A stretch of DNA of 51,439 bases from Clostridiales bacterium (GTDB lineage: Bacteria > Bacillota > Clostridia > Christensenellales > CAG-138), in contig WREI01000010.1 of NCBI GenBank assembly GCA_009779405.1, positions 1 through 51,439 of the forward strand. The letters run 5' to 3'. Shown one piece after another: positions 8,258 to 18,144 of this stretch. Under the pieces are notes generated by a model. That model ran no database searches. It was not told where the DNA came from and was given only the letters and a program-made list of their open reading frames with translations. Within the stretch, counting starts at the first letter, position 1, and every line of letters begins with the position of its first letter. The position numbers were made by a program, and so were the translations under genes.

Positions 8258-9466
8258 CTATACCTCCTCTTCGCCGTACACCGCGCCCTTGGGGAGCCTT
8301 GTGCCCGCGTGCAGCGTCACGCGGCTGCCGATCAGCACCAGGTCGCCCGTCAGGCTGTCGTCCACCTGCTCGCCCTCGCGGCGTCGGTCGCCCAGCACGC
8401 AGTCGTCCTCTATCACCGTGTTTTCATCGATGATGGCCTTGTAAATCTTGCAACGTTTGCCGATCTTGGAATTCGGCAGGATAACCGAATCGACGACCTC
8501 GCTGCCCTCGTCCACCTCGGAGCCGAAGAAGAGCACCGAGCGCTTTACGCTGCCGCGCACAACGGAGCCCTCGGCGACCAGAGATTCCGTGATCACCGCG
8601 TCGTGGCCAATATAGTGCGGGGGCTTGACGGGATTGCGCGTATAGATGCGCCAGTTGGGGTCGTTCAAATCCAGCACGGGCGGATCGCCCAAGAGGTCCA
8701 TGTTCGCTTCCCAGAGCGAGGACAGGGTGCCAACATCCTTCCAATAGCCCGCGAACGGATAGGCCACCATGCGCTCCTCCCGCGCCAGCATGGCGGGGAT
8801 GATATTCTTGCCGAAGTCCTTATCGCTGGCGGGATCCAGCTCATCTGCCAGCAGATAGCTCTTCAGGGTCTGCCACCGGAAGATATAGATACCCATGCTC
8901 GCGTTGTTGCTCTTGGGCACTTTCGGCTTCTCCTCAAAGGAGACGATATTGTCTCGCTCGTCCGTGTTCATGATCCCAAAGCGCGAGGCCTCCTCCATCG
9001 GCACGCGGATGACGGCGATGGTCGCCGCAGCCTTCTTCTGGATGTGGTGGCGCAGCATGGCGGCATAGTCCATCTTATAGATATGGTCGCCCGAGAGGAT
9101 GAGCACATACTCGGGATCATACTGGTCGACAAAGGCGATGTTCTGATAGATGGCGTTGGCGGTGCCGCTGTACCATTGCCCGACCTTCTCGGTCATATAG
9201 GGCGGCAGGACGAAGACGCCGCCGTCGTTGCGGTCCAAATCCCAGTGCTGGCCCGTGCCGAGGTAGGAGTTGAGCTCGAGGGGGCGGTACTGCGTCAGCA
9301 CACCAACCGTATCGATATCCGAATTGACGCAGTTGCTGAGCGGGAAATCGATGATGCGGTATTTGCCGCCGAAAGGCACAGCGGGCTTGGCCATATCGGA
9401 GGTGAGTATCCCCAGACGGCTGCCCTGCCCGCCCGCGAGCAGCATGGCGACGATTTTCTTTTTCAT
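8258..9466 (-). CDS. glgC: Glucose-1-phosphate adenylyltransferase, catalytic subunit
   Basis: GlgC makes ADP-glucose and pyrophosphate from glucose-1-phosphate and ATP, the committed step of glycogen synthesis. The 402-residue protein has the N-terminal nucleotide loop GGQGSRLG, the [19 protein letters not shown] segment, the catalytic-region motif [11 protein letters not shown], and a C-terminal beta-helix domain with hexapeptide repeats. The ATG at 9466 has AAAGGAG 7 bp upstream. It is cotranscribed with glgD downstream and probably with glgB upstream, although a repeat element lies in the 115-bp glgB-glgC gap and may reduce read-through. Confidence 0.97.
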   Translation of the reverse strand: MKKKIVAMLLAGGQGSRLGILTSDMAKPAVPFGGKYRIIDFPLSNCVNSDIDTVGVLTQYRPLELNSYLGTGQHWDLDRNDGGVFVLPPYMTEKVGQWYSGTANAIYQNIAFVDQYDPEYVLILSGDHIYKMDYAAMLRHHIQKKAAATIAVIRVPMEEASRFGIMNTDERDNIVSFEEKPKVPKSNNASMGIYIFRWQTLKSYLLADELDPASDKDFGKNIIPAMLAREERMVAYPFAGYWKDVGTLSSLWEANMDLLGDPPVLDLNDPNWRIYTRNPVKPPHYIGHDAVITESLVAEGSVVRGSVKRSVLFFGSEVDEGSEVVDSVILPNSKIGKRCKIYKAIIDENTVIEDDCVLGDRRREGEQVDDSLTGDLVLIGSRVTLHAGTRLPKGAVYGEEEV

Positions 9467-9485
9467 AGACGTCTCCTTTCTTGGT

Positions 9486-9589
9486 TAGGCAATAGGCAGT
9501 AGGCAGTGGGCAGTAGGGAATGAATTCCCTAACACCTTGCGCCACTGCATATAATTAAAGCAAACCTACTCTGCCTGTTGCCTACTCCT
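9486..9589. repeat. Composite heptamer-arm/palindrome element H2
   Basis: The left arm is TAGGCAA/TAGGCAG/TAGGCAG/TGGGCAG, a 7-bp periodic run. The right arm, read on the minus strand, is TAGGCAACAGGCAGAGTAGG. Between them GTAGGGAATGAATTCCCTA forms the palindromic core. The TAG stop codon of glgB is the first triplet of the right arm. Confidence 0.8.
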
Positions 9590-11441
9590 CACAAACAAAA
9601 TACACCGCCCCAAACGGTGGCAGCTGCACCGACAAGCGGTGCAAAAACCGGTCGAGGGGAACCGGGATGGTCTCCACGGGGGGGGTATTCTCAAAATCGC
9701 CCGTGCCGCCGAAGCGCGGGGCGTCGGAGGAGAATACCTGCGTGTAGGTACCCGCCTTGGGGACGCCCAGGGTATAGGCGCGGTCGGGTACGGGCGTGAA
9801 GTTGAACAGGCAGAGCAGCTTGTTGCCCGCTTCATCCCGCCGATAGAAGCCGCAGACCGAGCGGTCGCTGTCGTTGACGACGGCCCATTCGAAGCCGAAC
9901 CAGTCGTCGTCGCACTGATAGAGAGCGGGCGTGTCCTGATAATATCGGTTCAGCTCCCGCGTAAAGCGCTGCATCTCCACATGTTTGGGGTACTCGAGCA
10001 GCAGCCAGTCGAGACTCTCGTCAAAGCGCCATTCGATAAACTGGCCGATCTCCATGCCCATAAAGGTCAGTTTTTTGCCGGGGTGGGCGATCATATAGGC
10101 ATAGAGCAGGCGCAATTGCGCGAACTTCTGCCAGTAGTCGCCCGGCATCTTGTTCAGCATGGACAGCTTGCCGTGCACCACCTCGTCGTGCGAGAAGGAG
10201 AGCATATAGTATTCCGAAAAGGCGTACATCATCTGGAAGGTCAGCTTGTCGTGGTGCCATTTGCGGTAATAGGAGTCCATCTGCATATATTTCAGCAGAT
10301 CGTTCATCCAGCCCATATTCCACTTATAGTCGAAGCCCAGACTGTCCTCGTGCTTGTTCGTGACTTTCGGGAAGGCCGTGCTCTCCTCCGCGATAAAGAG
10401 CTTATAGCCGGGCAGTTCGTGCACCGCTTCCGCCGTCCGTTGCAGCAGTTCCACGGCGTCGAGGTTCTCCTTGCCGCCGTAGCGGTTGGCCAGCCATTCG
10501 CCCTCGTTGCGCCCGTAGTCCAAGTAGAGCATGCAGGATACCGCGTCGGCGCGCAGGCCGTCAATATGGAACTCCTTCAGCCAATAGACCGCGTTGCTCA
10601 CGAGATAACTGCGCACCTGCGGGCGCCCGTAGTCGAAGAGCAGAGTGCCCCATTGGCGCATATCGGAGCGGCGCGGATCCGGGTGCTCATAGAGGGGCAG
10701 ACCGTCAAAGCGCGCCAGTCCGTGCGCATCCCGCGTGAAGTGGGCGGGCACCCAGTCCATCAGCACGCCTATCCCCTTCTCGTGGGCACGGTTGACCAAG
10801 TATTTCAGGTCGTCCGGGCTGCCATAGCGGGCCGTGGGCGCAAAGTATCCGGTCACCTGATAGCCCCAGCTGGGCGTATAGGGGTGGCACATCAGCGGCA
10901 TCAGCTCGATGTGCGTATAGCCCATATCCGCCGCGTAATCCACCAGCTCGTGCGCCAGCTGGCGATAGGTGAGCCCCTTCTTCCAGCTGCCCGCGTGCAC
11001 CTCATAGATGTTGACGGGCTTGTTGTGATAGGTATGGTTGCCCGCGAGGTATTTTTCATCGGTCCACGGAAAAGGTTCCGCGTCCCAAATCATACTGGCC
11101 GTGCCGTTCTTCTCGCAGGCGGCGGCATAGGGATCGGCCTTGAGGACGACGTTCCCGTCGCGCCCCATCACGGCATACTTGTAGAGGTTCGTGTGATTGG
11201 CAATGCCGATGAAGATTTCCCAAACACCCGTGCTGCCCACGGGAGTCATAATGTCCGCGCTCTGGTTCCAATAGTTCCAGTCCCCCACGACGGACACGCG
11301 CATGGCGTTGGGCGCCCAAACGGCGAAGCGGTGCGCGGGCCGACCGTTCCACTCGACCCTGTGACAGCCGAGGGATTCATAAGCAGAGCTGCTCGTACCC
11401 TCATTGAAGTAATAGAGTTCCAATTCCGACAATTGCCCCAT
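9582..11441 (-). CDS. glgB: 1,4-alpha-glucan branching enzyme (GH13)
   Basis: GlgB cuts alpha-1,4-glucan chains and reattaches them by alpha-1,6 bonds, branching the polymer made by GlgA. The 619-residue protein has an N-terminal CBM48-type domain (FAVWAPNAMRVSVVGDWNYW, about residues 39-58) and a GH13 barrel. Barrel motifs are MDWVPAHF, DGLRADAVS with the nucleophile Asp, IAEEST with the acid/base Glu, and FSHDEVVHGK with the transition-state Asp. A C-terminal beta-sandwich follows. The length is typical. The ATG at 11441 follows GGGGAG. A TATAAT (minus strand, near 11490) is a possible -10, without a clear -35. It heads the glgB-glgC-glgD run. Confidence 0.96.
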   Translation of the reverse strand: MGQLSELELYYFNEGTSSSAYESLGCHRVEWNGRPAHRFAVWAPNAMRVSVVGDWNYWNQSADIMTPVGSTGVWEIFIGIANHTNLYKYAVMGRDGNVVLKADPYAAACEKNGTASMIWDAEPFPWTDEKYLAGNHTYHNKPVNIYEVHAGSWKKGLTYRQLAHELVDYAADMGYTHIELMPLMCHPYTPSWGYQVTGYFAPTARYGSPDDLKYLVNRAHEKGIGVLMDWVPAHFTRDAHGLARFDGLPLYEHPDPRRSDMRQWGTLLFDYGRPQVRSYLVSNAVYWLKEFHIDGLRADAVSCMLYLDYGRNEGEWLANRYGGKENLDAVELLQRTAEAVHELPGYKLFIAEESTAFPKVTNKHEDSLGFDYKWNMGWMNDLLKYMQMDSYYRKWHHDKLTFQMMYAFSEYYMLSFSHDEVVHGKLSMLNKMPGDYWQKFAQLRLLYAYMIAHPGKKLTFMGMEIGQFIEWRFDESLDWLLLEYPKHVEMQRFTRELNRYYQDTPALYQCDDDWFGFEWAVVNDSDRSVCGFYRRDEAGNKLLCLFNFTPVPDRAYTLGVPKAGTYTQVFSSDAPRFGGTGDFENTPPVETIPVPLDRFLHRLSVQLPPFGAVYFVCEE

Positions 11442-11520
11442 ATCCGTCTCCCCGTATTATAAGTATAGGTTTACATGCATATAATAACACATTATAGAGG
11501 GAAATAAAACAGGTTTTTAT

Positions 11521-11624
11521 GTAGTTATCAAACGTCAGACGTCAGTCATCAGTTTCTGCAAGCGGAGCCACAAAAAAGGCATCCCGCAAAGGGATGCCTA
11601 CCATCAACTGACGTCTGATAACTA
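11521..11624. repeat. Composite heptamer-arm/palindrome element H3
   Basis: The left arm is GTTATCAAACGTCAGACGTCAG with 7- to 8-bp units. The right arm, on the minus strand, is TTATCAGACGTCAGTTGATG. The core is AGGCATCCCGCAAAGGGATGCCTAC, read on the minus strand as a GTAGG-headed palindrome. It fills most of the 180-bp gap between glgB and the giant wall protein and begins right at the latter's TAG stop. No gene is seen in the rest of this gap. Confidence 0.8.
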
Positions 11625-14600
11625 ATCCAAGCGTCTCCGCTTCTTTCCAACCAGCACAAGCCCCAACCCAAGAAGGCTCCCCGCCAGCGTCGGCCATAGC
11701 AGCAGGGTATATCCGCCCTCTCCGGTCGCGGCGTGCTCGAGGATCGTCATCGTGCCTTTCACAAAGGTGATTGTATAATTCGGGTTTGCGAAGGCTTCCT
11801 TTTCCACAATGTCATATTCACCGGGCTCCGTGCCGCTGTATTGCAGCGAGCCACGCAGGGTATCGCCCGTGAGCAGGGGCGGCTGCACGGTCCAGGTCAG
11901 CGCGGGATCCTCCGCGTCCACATATTTCATCTGATCGTTCGCCGTGACGGTGATGGCCCGTTTTGCAATCGTCATCGTACCCGGCACAAAGGTCAGGGCA
12001 TAGTTGTCAGACTGTAAGCCTGTGACGCTGAGGGGATACGCGTCCGCATTGGTACCGAAATAGTTGTATACGGGCGTGCCGTATATCGCGTCTTCCGCCG
12101 TATCGCTGTATTTCAATTGGGACGCATTCACCGTATAGCCGAAAACCGGGTCGGGTTCGCCATAGGTCTTGCCCGCGTCGTTCACCGTGACGGTCAGCGG
12201 GGCCTTTGCAACCGTGATGCGGATGCTCCCCTCGGCGGAAGCATTGTAGTTGCCGTCGCCATCTTTCTTAACATATACCGTCACTTCGCCCGCCGCGATA
12301 ATCGTCACTACGCCCGTGTCGGGGTCTACCGTCACGATGCTTTCATCGCTGCTGCGGTAGATATATGCCCCACTGCTCTCGCCGCCCGTCACGTCGGGCA
12401 GGGGGAAGGGCGCGTCGCCATAGGTGACGGTGATCTCGGCATCGGCAAATGCGGGCGTGCTCTGCGCGCCCTTGTTCGTGTTATAGGGCCAAGCTTCGGA
12501 CTCGCCGGGATTCAGGTTCGCATCGCCCTCAAACACGGCGGTGATGAGGTGCCCTCCCACGGGGAACGCGGTGCTTTGCAGCGTCGCAACGCCAAACTCG
12601 TCACAGACGGCCGTACCCAGCAAGACTCCGTCCAGCATGAAGGCGATCGTTTTGCCCGCCAGCTCGTCCGCGCCGGGGGCAATCACTGCCAGCTGTGCCG
12701 TGATGGCGACTTCATCGCCGTATGCAGAGGATGTGGGCGCGACACTCGTAACGTTTACGCTTGTATCCGCCTTAAGCACAATCTGCACATGCACTTCCGT
12801 GGTGGAAGGGTTGTAATTGTTGCTGCCCGAATATACCGCCGTGATGTCGTGTGATCCCACAGCAAGGGAGGTGGTGGAAAAACTCGAAAGCGCTATTTCA
12901 TTCACGTTTTTCGTTCCCAACAGGGTGGCCCCATCGTAATAATCGACCGTGCCTGTGGGTGCCGGGTTGCTGGTGTTGCCGGGGATATCGCCGTTCACCG
13001 AAGTAAGGAAAATGGCGGCCTGTCCGTATACCGTGGGGTTGATTGTGTTGGCCTGGTAAAGGAAGTGGATTTTGGAGTTTGCCTTATCCACCGTATGATC
13101 CAGCGGGGCGGATTCGGATTCGTTATAGGTATCGTTTCCCAGATACTTTGCCACAATGGTGTGCGTACCACCGGAAAGATAATCGACACTCCATGTTGTC
13201 TGTCCCGCCGCGTCCAGCGTTATCTCCCTGCGAAGGACGCCGTCCGCATAGAACTGGATCCTGCCCGCAGGCGTGCCGCTTGCGGCAGCAACCGTGGCGG
13301 TGAAGCTGACGCTTTTCGAATACAGACTGGGGCTGCCCGAGGAGACCAGCGTTGTCGTAGTGTCTATCTTCTCAACATTGAGCTGCGCGCCCTTGCCCGT
13401 GGCGCTGGTCACGCCAAGGAAGGTAAAGCTGACCTCCTTGCCCCCTGCTGTACCCAAAGTGGCTTCTACGGCGGCTTTGTCATTGTCGATACTCGGCAGA
13501 TCATAGGGGATATCCTCCTCCACACCGTTGGTATAGGTGAATTTCAACAGCGTGCCGGTCAGATCAATCGTCGTATCCGTTACAAGATAGCTCGTCTTGT
13601 CCGGCTGGGTGGTGACTTCAACGGTAAGCAGCGCGTTCTGGCCCAGTTCCACCGCGCCGTAACTGACCGCGCCGCTCGTCGCGCGCATCGCGCCTGTCTG
13701 GTCTTTTTGGAGAGCGCTCACTACGGCGGCCCTTTGTCCCGCATCCAAGTAAGAAATGGAATTGACGGTAAACGCCGAGATGGCTGTGTTCGTACCCGCC
13801 GCGATGCCGTTGCCCAATATGGGATGGATGGTGCCGCTCAGCATATTCAGCCCGAACACATGCCGCCTCATGATATACACGGCAGGGCTGCTGCCGGGGA
13901 GGGTGCTCAGCCCTTCGATAAAGTTATCAAAGCCCATAAAGTTGCCCGGCCCGTTGACCTGGCCGCCGACATTGCCCATGATGATGCTGTTATATGGGTA
14001 TATGAATTTACCGCTGTCTATGAAGCTTCCGGCACCCGTGTTATCCGTGATGGTGCTGTGGAATATATAGGTTCTCGTGCCGCAGTCAATGGTGCCGCCT
14101 GTAGAAGTTGCGCCCGTGTTGCCCGAAACCGTGCAGTTGGTTAGAACCAATGTGGGCGCGCCGGGTGCATATATCGCGGCGCCGCTGCCGCCGGGGGCCT
14201 TGTTATCGATGAACGCGGACGCGTTTACCATGGCGTTGCCGACGGATACCCGCAGTCCGCCGCCGTTGCCGCCCGTGCTGTTGCCGATCAGGGTACAGCC
14301 GTTCAGTGTGACGGTATTGGCGTATACCCCGCCGCCTTCGCTGCCTGCCGTATTGTTCTTCAGCGTGCAGCCGTTCAGCGTAACAGAAGCGGAGCTGTAT
14401 ATGGCGCCGCCGTAGGTTCCGGCAGTGTTGCCCTCAAACGTGCAGCTGTTCAGCACAGAACTGGACGAGGTGTCCAAAAACAGTGCGCCGCCGAAGCGAT
14501 TGCCGCTGCTGCTTGCCGCATTGCCCACAAAGCTGCAATCGGTCAGGGTGGCTGTGTTCACGATGGACACGGCGGCGCCGCCGCTGTTGGTGCTGCTCGG

Positions 14601-16892
14601 TGCCGTGTTGCCGGTGAAGTGGCAGTCGGTCAATGTCGCGTTGATTGCATGCATGCCGCCGCCGCGGAGTATGTTTCCGGCGTTGCCGTCTATCTTGTTC
14701 CCGGCAAAATAACAGCCGCGCAGGTTCGCGGTGTTCGCATACAGCGCGCCGCCGCGTATAGTCCCACTGTAACCGTTGACGCTGTTGCCGACAAATGCGC
14801 AGTCGATTGCCGTGACTGTGCCGTTCGCGATGGAGACCGCACCGCCGCAATACCCGGTGTTGTTCTCAAAATAGCAGTTGCGCAGGACATGCGTACCCGC
14901 GTCGGACAGATACAGTGCGCCGCCGTAGCTGCCCCCGTTTTCGACAAAGCGGCAACCGCTGATCTTGGCATTGCCGCCCACATATACCGCGCCGCCGTTG
15001 GTATAAGCGGAGTTGCGTGTCGCAAAGTCACAGTCGCGCAGGGTGGCATTCCCCGCCGCATAGATCGCGCCGCCGTTGACGCGGGCAATATTCCCCGAAA
15101 AGACACAGGACTGCGCCACCACCGAACCGGAACTGTTGATACCGCCGCCGTTGCCGCCGTCGGGCGCGCGCGTATCCAAGATGTGCAGTCCATAATAATA
15201 GGTCGTCTCCGTGCCGGATGCCGAAAAACCGCGGGTATTTCCCAACATCCGCGCATCCAAGCTGATTTCCGACAGGCCGTCCGCGCCTAAGCGCCCGATA
15301 ATCATCATATCGTCCGCGAGGGAGATATTGCCTGCTTCGATATGAAACTTACTTGTACCGGAAACGCTGTCGGTCGCGGCGAAATATATGACGCACCTGT
15401 CTGGCAGGGGCGCTGTGCTGTACGCCGCCGCTTCCGATGCACGCTGGTACAGGGAACCGGTTCCCGAACCGGCACTGGTTGTAACCACCCAACTCCGCGC
15501 CGACAGGTTGCACGCGCCGAACTGACAGACGCCGCCCGCCGTGCCGCGGTCGCTGCCCGCCGCGTCGGTCTCGTAGCCACTCAGCACGGTCGCCAAAGAG
15601 GGCAGCCCCTCGGGGAGCAGCATCAGATAATTATACGTGAGGGAGTTGTTGCCGAAACAATTGGCATAACTTAGGTCAAATGCGTTTTCGCCGCCCAAAT
15701 CCGTCCCGCTTTTCGTATAATCGGTCATCCCGTCCAGCGTTATCAGGCAGTTTTGGGCGTAGATGGTTCCCGATACGGCTATATTGTATTTATCAAAGTA
15801 ACCCTTCTTGTTGTCGGTAAAGGTGCAATGGATAAGGTTGGCGTCGCCGCCCTTGCCCGAAACCTGCGAAACCACCAGCACCGCGTCACCGCCAGCGGCG
15901 CCGGGGTGCCGATTGTCGAAAAATGTGGTATTGACCGCCGTGACATTCCCGCCTGCGGTATACATGGCGGACATGCCCGTATTGCCCGAGAACGCGCAGT
16001 TCAACAGTTCGGTATCGTCATACGTATACAGGCCGCCCGAGACCGAGCCTGTGTTATTCAAAAACACGCAGTCCGTCACTGTGGCTAAGCCGCTGATATA
16101 CGCGCCGCCGCCGAAGGCGGCACGGTTGCCGTTAAACAGGCAGCGGTTCAGCGTGCCGGCGCCCGTGATGTTCAAGCCGCCGGCCCTGCCCGTGCTATAG
16201 GTGATTGCATTGTCGGTGAAGATGCAGTCCGTGACTGTGGCCGCGCCGTTTAATTCCGCCGCGCCGGTGATATACGCCGTGTTTCCCGTGAAGCGGCAGC
16301 CGTTCAATGTGGCCGCGCCGCCCACGCGCAGCGCGCCGCCATAGCCCGCCGCCGTGTTGCCGATAAAGTCACAATTCGTCAGCGTGGCAGTCCCGCTGAC
16401 GCGCGTCGCGCCGCCGTCGGCGCCGCTATAGTTGTCCCGGAACACGCAGAAATCAAAGACGGCGTTGCCCGATGCAACGTGCACCGCGCCGCCATCACCG
16501 CTTGCATTCCCGCCCTCGAGCGCCAGCCCGCGCAGGGTCAGGGTGTCGGCGCTGCAGTGCAGCAGCCGGAACGCGGTCACCGCATCCCGCTCTATCGTAA
16601 CAATCCCGCCGCCGTCTATGGTGAGACTCTTGCTAAAACTGATCTCGCCGGAGGTCAGCGTAACCGTCGTCAGGCCCGGCGCGAAGATGATCGTGTCGCC
16701 GTCCTCGGCACTCGCGATCACGTCCCTCAGTGAGTCGTCGCCGCTGTCACCGCCGTTCTTGACAACCAGGGTCGGCTTCGTGGGCGCGGCCTTGGCGGCT
16801 ATGGGTGCAAAGCCCCAAAATCCTGCCGCCAGCAAGATCACCAACAAGACGGATGCAATGCGTTTCCCCAAAAAACTGTTTTTCTGCAGCAT
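11622..16892 (-). CDS. Giant secreted beta-helix/Ig-like cell-surface protein
   Basis: A 1756-residue surface protein. The start is MLQKNSFLGKR, with GGAAAGGG 7 bp upstream; the track's earlier Met has no such site. After a signal peptide come about 1000 residues of right-handed beta-helix repeats of the type GGA..FxGNxA (for example GGALRVGGAATLNGCRFTGN), resembling pectate-lyase-fold and chlamydial-PMP-like repeats. Ig-like modules follow (YADGVLRREITLDAAGQ, then two related modules). Near the C-terminus are two MBG-like domains (TVNDAGKTYGEPDPVFGYTV). It ends with TGEGG, a membrane helix and KKRRRLD, like a wall-sorting signal but without canonical LPXTG. An adhesin or polysaccharide-binding role is likely; no enzyme active site could be identified. 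Confidence 0.85.
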   Translation of the reverse strand: MLQKNSFLGKRIASVLLVILLAAGFWGFAPIAAKAAPTKPTLVVKNGGDSGDDSLRDVIASAEDGDTIIFAPGLTTVTLTSGEISFSKSLTIDGGGIVTIERDAVTAFRLLHCSADTLTLRGLALEGGNASGDGGAVHVASGNAVFDFCVFRDNYSGADGGATRVSGTATLTNCDFIGNTAAGYGGALRVGGAATLNGCRFTGNTAYITGAAELNGAATVTDCIFTDNAITYSTGRAGGLNITGAGTLNRCLFNGNRAAFGGGAYISGLATVTDCVFLNNTGSVSGGLYTYDDTELLNCAFSGNTGMSAMYTAGGNVTAVNTTFFDNRHPGAAGGDAVLVVSQVSGKGGDANLIHCTFTDNKKGYFDKYNIAVSGTIYAQNCLITLDGMTDYTKSGTDLGGENAFDLSYANCFGNNSLTYNYLMLLPEGLPSLATVLSGYETDAAGSDRGTAGGVCQFGACNLSARSWVVTTSAGSGTGSLYQRASEAAAYSTAPLPDRCVIYFAATDSVSGTSKFHIEAGNISLADDMMIIGRLGADGLSEISLDARMLGNTRGFSASGTETTYYYGLHILDTRAPDGGNGGGINSSGSVVAQSCVFSGNIARVNGGAIYAAGNATLRDCDFATRNSAYTNGGAVYVGGNAKISGCRFVENGGSYGGALYLSDAGTHVLRNCYFENNTGYCGGAVSIANGTVTAIDCAFVGNSVNGYSGTIRGGALYANTANLRGCYFAGNKIDGNAGNILRGGGMHAINATLTDCHFTGNTAPSSTNSGGAAVSIVNTATLTDCSFVGNAASSSGNRFGGALFLDTSSSSVLNSCTFEGNTAGTYGGAIYSSASVTLNGCTLKNNTAGSEGGGVYANTVTLNGCTLIGNSTGGNGGGLRVSVGNAMVNASAFIDNKAPGGSGAAIYAPGAPTLVLTNCTVSGNTGATSTGGTIDCGTRTYIFHSTITDNTGAGSFIDSGKFIYPYNSIIMGNVGGQVNGPGNFMGFDNFIEGLSTLPGSSPAVYIMRRHVFGLNMLSGTIHPILGNGIAAGTNTAISAFTVNSISYLDAGQRAAVVSALQKDQTGAMRATSGAVSYGAVELGQNALLTVEVTTQPDKTSYLVTDTTIDLTGTLLKFTYTNGVEEDIPYDLPSIDNDKAAVEATLGTAGGKEVSFTFLGVTSATGKGAQLNVEKIDTTTTLVSSGSPSLYSKSVSFTATVAAASGTPAGRIQFYADGVLRREITLDAAGQTTWSVDYLSGGTHTIVAKYLGNDTYNESESAPLDHTVDKANSKIHFLYQANTINPTVYGQAAIFLTSVNGDIPGNTSNPAPTGTVDYYDGATLLGTKNVNEIALSSFSTTSLAVGSHDITAVYSGSNNYNPSTTEVHVQIVLKADTSVNVTSVAPTSSAYGDEVAITAQLAVIAPGADELAGKTIAFMLDGVLLGTAVCDEFGVATLQSTAFPVGGHLITAVFEGDANLNPGESEAWPYNTNKGAQSTPAFADAEITVTYGDAPFPLPDVTGGESSGAYIYRSSDESIVTVDPDTGVVTIIAAGEVTVYVKKDGDGNYNASAEGSIRITVAKAPLTVTVNDAGKTYGEPDPVFGYTVNASQLKYSDTAEDAIYGTPVYNYFGTNADAYPLSVTGLQSDNYALTFVPGTMTIAKRAITVTANDQMKYVDAEDPALTWTVQPPLLTGDTLRGSLQYSGTEPGEYDIVEKEAFANPNYTITFVKGTMTILEHAATGEGGYTLLLWPTLAGSLLGLGLVLVGKKRRRLD

Positions 16893-16992
16893 ATTTGTAC
16901 CCTTTCCCCGTTCGAGTATCAAAAACCCTAATTCTACGTATGTAGTATAACATAATATCGGCAAAACGCTATACAAAAATCCAAACAACGTG

Positions 16993-16998
16993 TATACT
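16993..16998 (+). promoter_or_regulatory. Possible -10 element of rpiB
   Basis: TATACT lies 34 bp before the rpiB ATG. No convincing -35 is visible, so this is a weak call. The 139-bp divergent gap also carries a TATACT on the minus strand (16944-16949) toward the giant surface protein gene. Confidence 0.35.
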
Positions 16999-17031
16999 GA
17001 ATATACAAAAAAAGTCTTTCGGGAGTTTTTT

Positions 17032-17472
17032 ATGCGTATTGTCATCGGCGGCGACCACGGCGGCTTTGCCCTAAAGCACGCGGTGTTCGCCTTTCTTTCG
17101 GAAAACGGGTACGATGTGCGGGATTTGGGCTGCTTTGACTTGCAGAGCGTCGATTACCCCGACTATGGCTTTGCCGTGGGCGAAGCGGTTGCGAGTGGGC
17201 AGGCAGACCGCGGCATCGCCATCTGCACCACGGGCATAGGCATATGTATGGCCGCGAACAAGGTTGCGGGCGTGCGCGCCGCGCTCTGCACCACGATCCT
17301 CGCGGCGGAGATGACCCGCCGCCACAACGACGCGAACGTGCTCTGTCTGGGCGGGAACACAGTGTCAAACGAGCAGGCCATCGCCATCACACAAACCTTT
17401 CTCGGCACGGAATTTGAGGGCGGGCGCCACGCCGTCCGCGTAGAAAAAATCAACCACTACAAAAATATATAA
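17032..17472 (+). CDS. rpiB: Ribose-5-phosphate isomerase B (RpiB/LacAB family)
   Basis: RpiB interconverts ribose-5-phosphate and ribulose-5-phosphate in the pentose phosphate pathway. The 146-residue protein begins [15 protein letters not shown] with the phosphate-binding loop. It carries the catalytic Cys in [13 protein letters not shown] and [12 protein letters not shown]. The ATG at 17032 is chosen over the track's 16990 start because GGGAG lies 6 bp before it and the family begins there. The upp gene follows after 10 bp, so ribose-5-phosphate (precursor of PRPP) and uracil salvage are linked. The related LacA/B galactose-6-phosphate isomerases are possible but less likely in this context. 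Confidence 0.93.
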   Translation: MRIVIGGDHGGFALKHAVFAFLSENGYDVRDLGCFDLQSVDYPDYGFAVGEAVASGQADRGIAICTTGIGICMAANKVAGVRAALCTTILAAEMTRRHNDANVLCLGGNTVSNEQAIAITQTFLGTEFEGGRHAVRVEKINHYKNI

Positions 17473-17482
17473 GGAGCGACAC

Positions 17483-18112
17483 ATGAGCAAAGTAACCGTC
17501 ATTGAACATCCCCTGATCCACCACAAGATGGCCATACTGCGGGATAAGCACACGGGCAGCAAGTCCTTCCGCGAGGTCGTCAACGAGCTGGCCCTCCTCG
17601 TGGCCTATGAGGTGACGCGGGACTTCCCGCTGGTGGAGACGGAGATCGAGACGCCGATCACCACAGGCACCTTCAAGGTGCTCGCGAACGAAAAGGTCGC
17701 CGTCATCCCTGTACTGCGCGCGGGGCTCGGCATGGTGGACGGCATCCTGTCCATCATCCCCAACGCGAAGCTGGGGCATATCGGTCTCTACCGCAACCAC
17801 GATACCCTGCTGCCGACCGAGTATTATTGCAAACTGCCCGACGATATCGCCGAGCGCGTATGCATCATCATGGACCCCATGCTCGCGACGGGCAACACCA
17901 CGAATGAAGCCATACGCATGGTCAAGGAGCGCGGGGGCAAGGATATACGCTTCGTATGCCTTCTCGCCGCGCCACAGGGCATAGAAGCCGTGCACCGGGA
18001 GCACCCGGATGTGGATATCTACATCGCCAACGTGGACGGCAAACTGAACGAGCACGGCTACATCGTGCCGGGCTTAGGCGACGCAGGCGATCGGCTGTTT
18101 GGGACGAAGTAA
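17483..18112 (+). CDS. upp: Uracil phosphoribosyltransferase
   Basis: Upp makes UMP from uracil and PRPP for pyrimidine salvage. The 209-residue protein matches the family length. It shows the N-terminal [16 protein letters not shown], the PRPP-binding loop [17 protein letters not shown], and the C-terminal uracil-binding end [13 protein letters not shown]. The ATG follows an AAGGAG site and rpiB by 10 bp, so the two are cotranscribed. A repeat-like sequence begins right after its stop. Confidence 0.97.
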   Translation: MSKVTVIEHPLIHHKMAILRDKHTGSKSFREVVNELALLVAYEVTRDFPLVETEIETPITTGTFKVLANEKVAVIPVLRAGLGMVDGILSIIPNAKLGHIGLYRNHDTLLPTEYYCKLPDDIAERVCIIMDPMLATGNTTNEAIRMVKERGGKDIRFVCLLAAPQGIEAVHREHPDVDIYIANVDGKLNEHGYIVPGLGDAGDRLFGTK

Positions 18113-18114
18113 CA

Positions 18115-18144
18115 GGTAATAAGTAATAATGCAGAATGCAGAGA
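18115..18144 (+). repeat. Half element H4 (heptamer arm)
   Basis: AGGTAATAAGTAATAATGCA... is a run of 7-bp units GTAATAA/GTAATAA/TGCAGAA/TGCAGAG directly after the upp stop. About 30 bases are the same as the inverted right arm of element H6 at 38776-38802. No second arm or core is present here. The ATG of the following gene is inside the repeat. Confidence 0.8.

Noticed and set aside
8249-9502. 417-residue plus-strand ORF opposite glgC
   Set aside because: Shadow of glgC; no motif and no ribosome binding site that fits.
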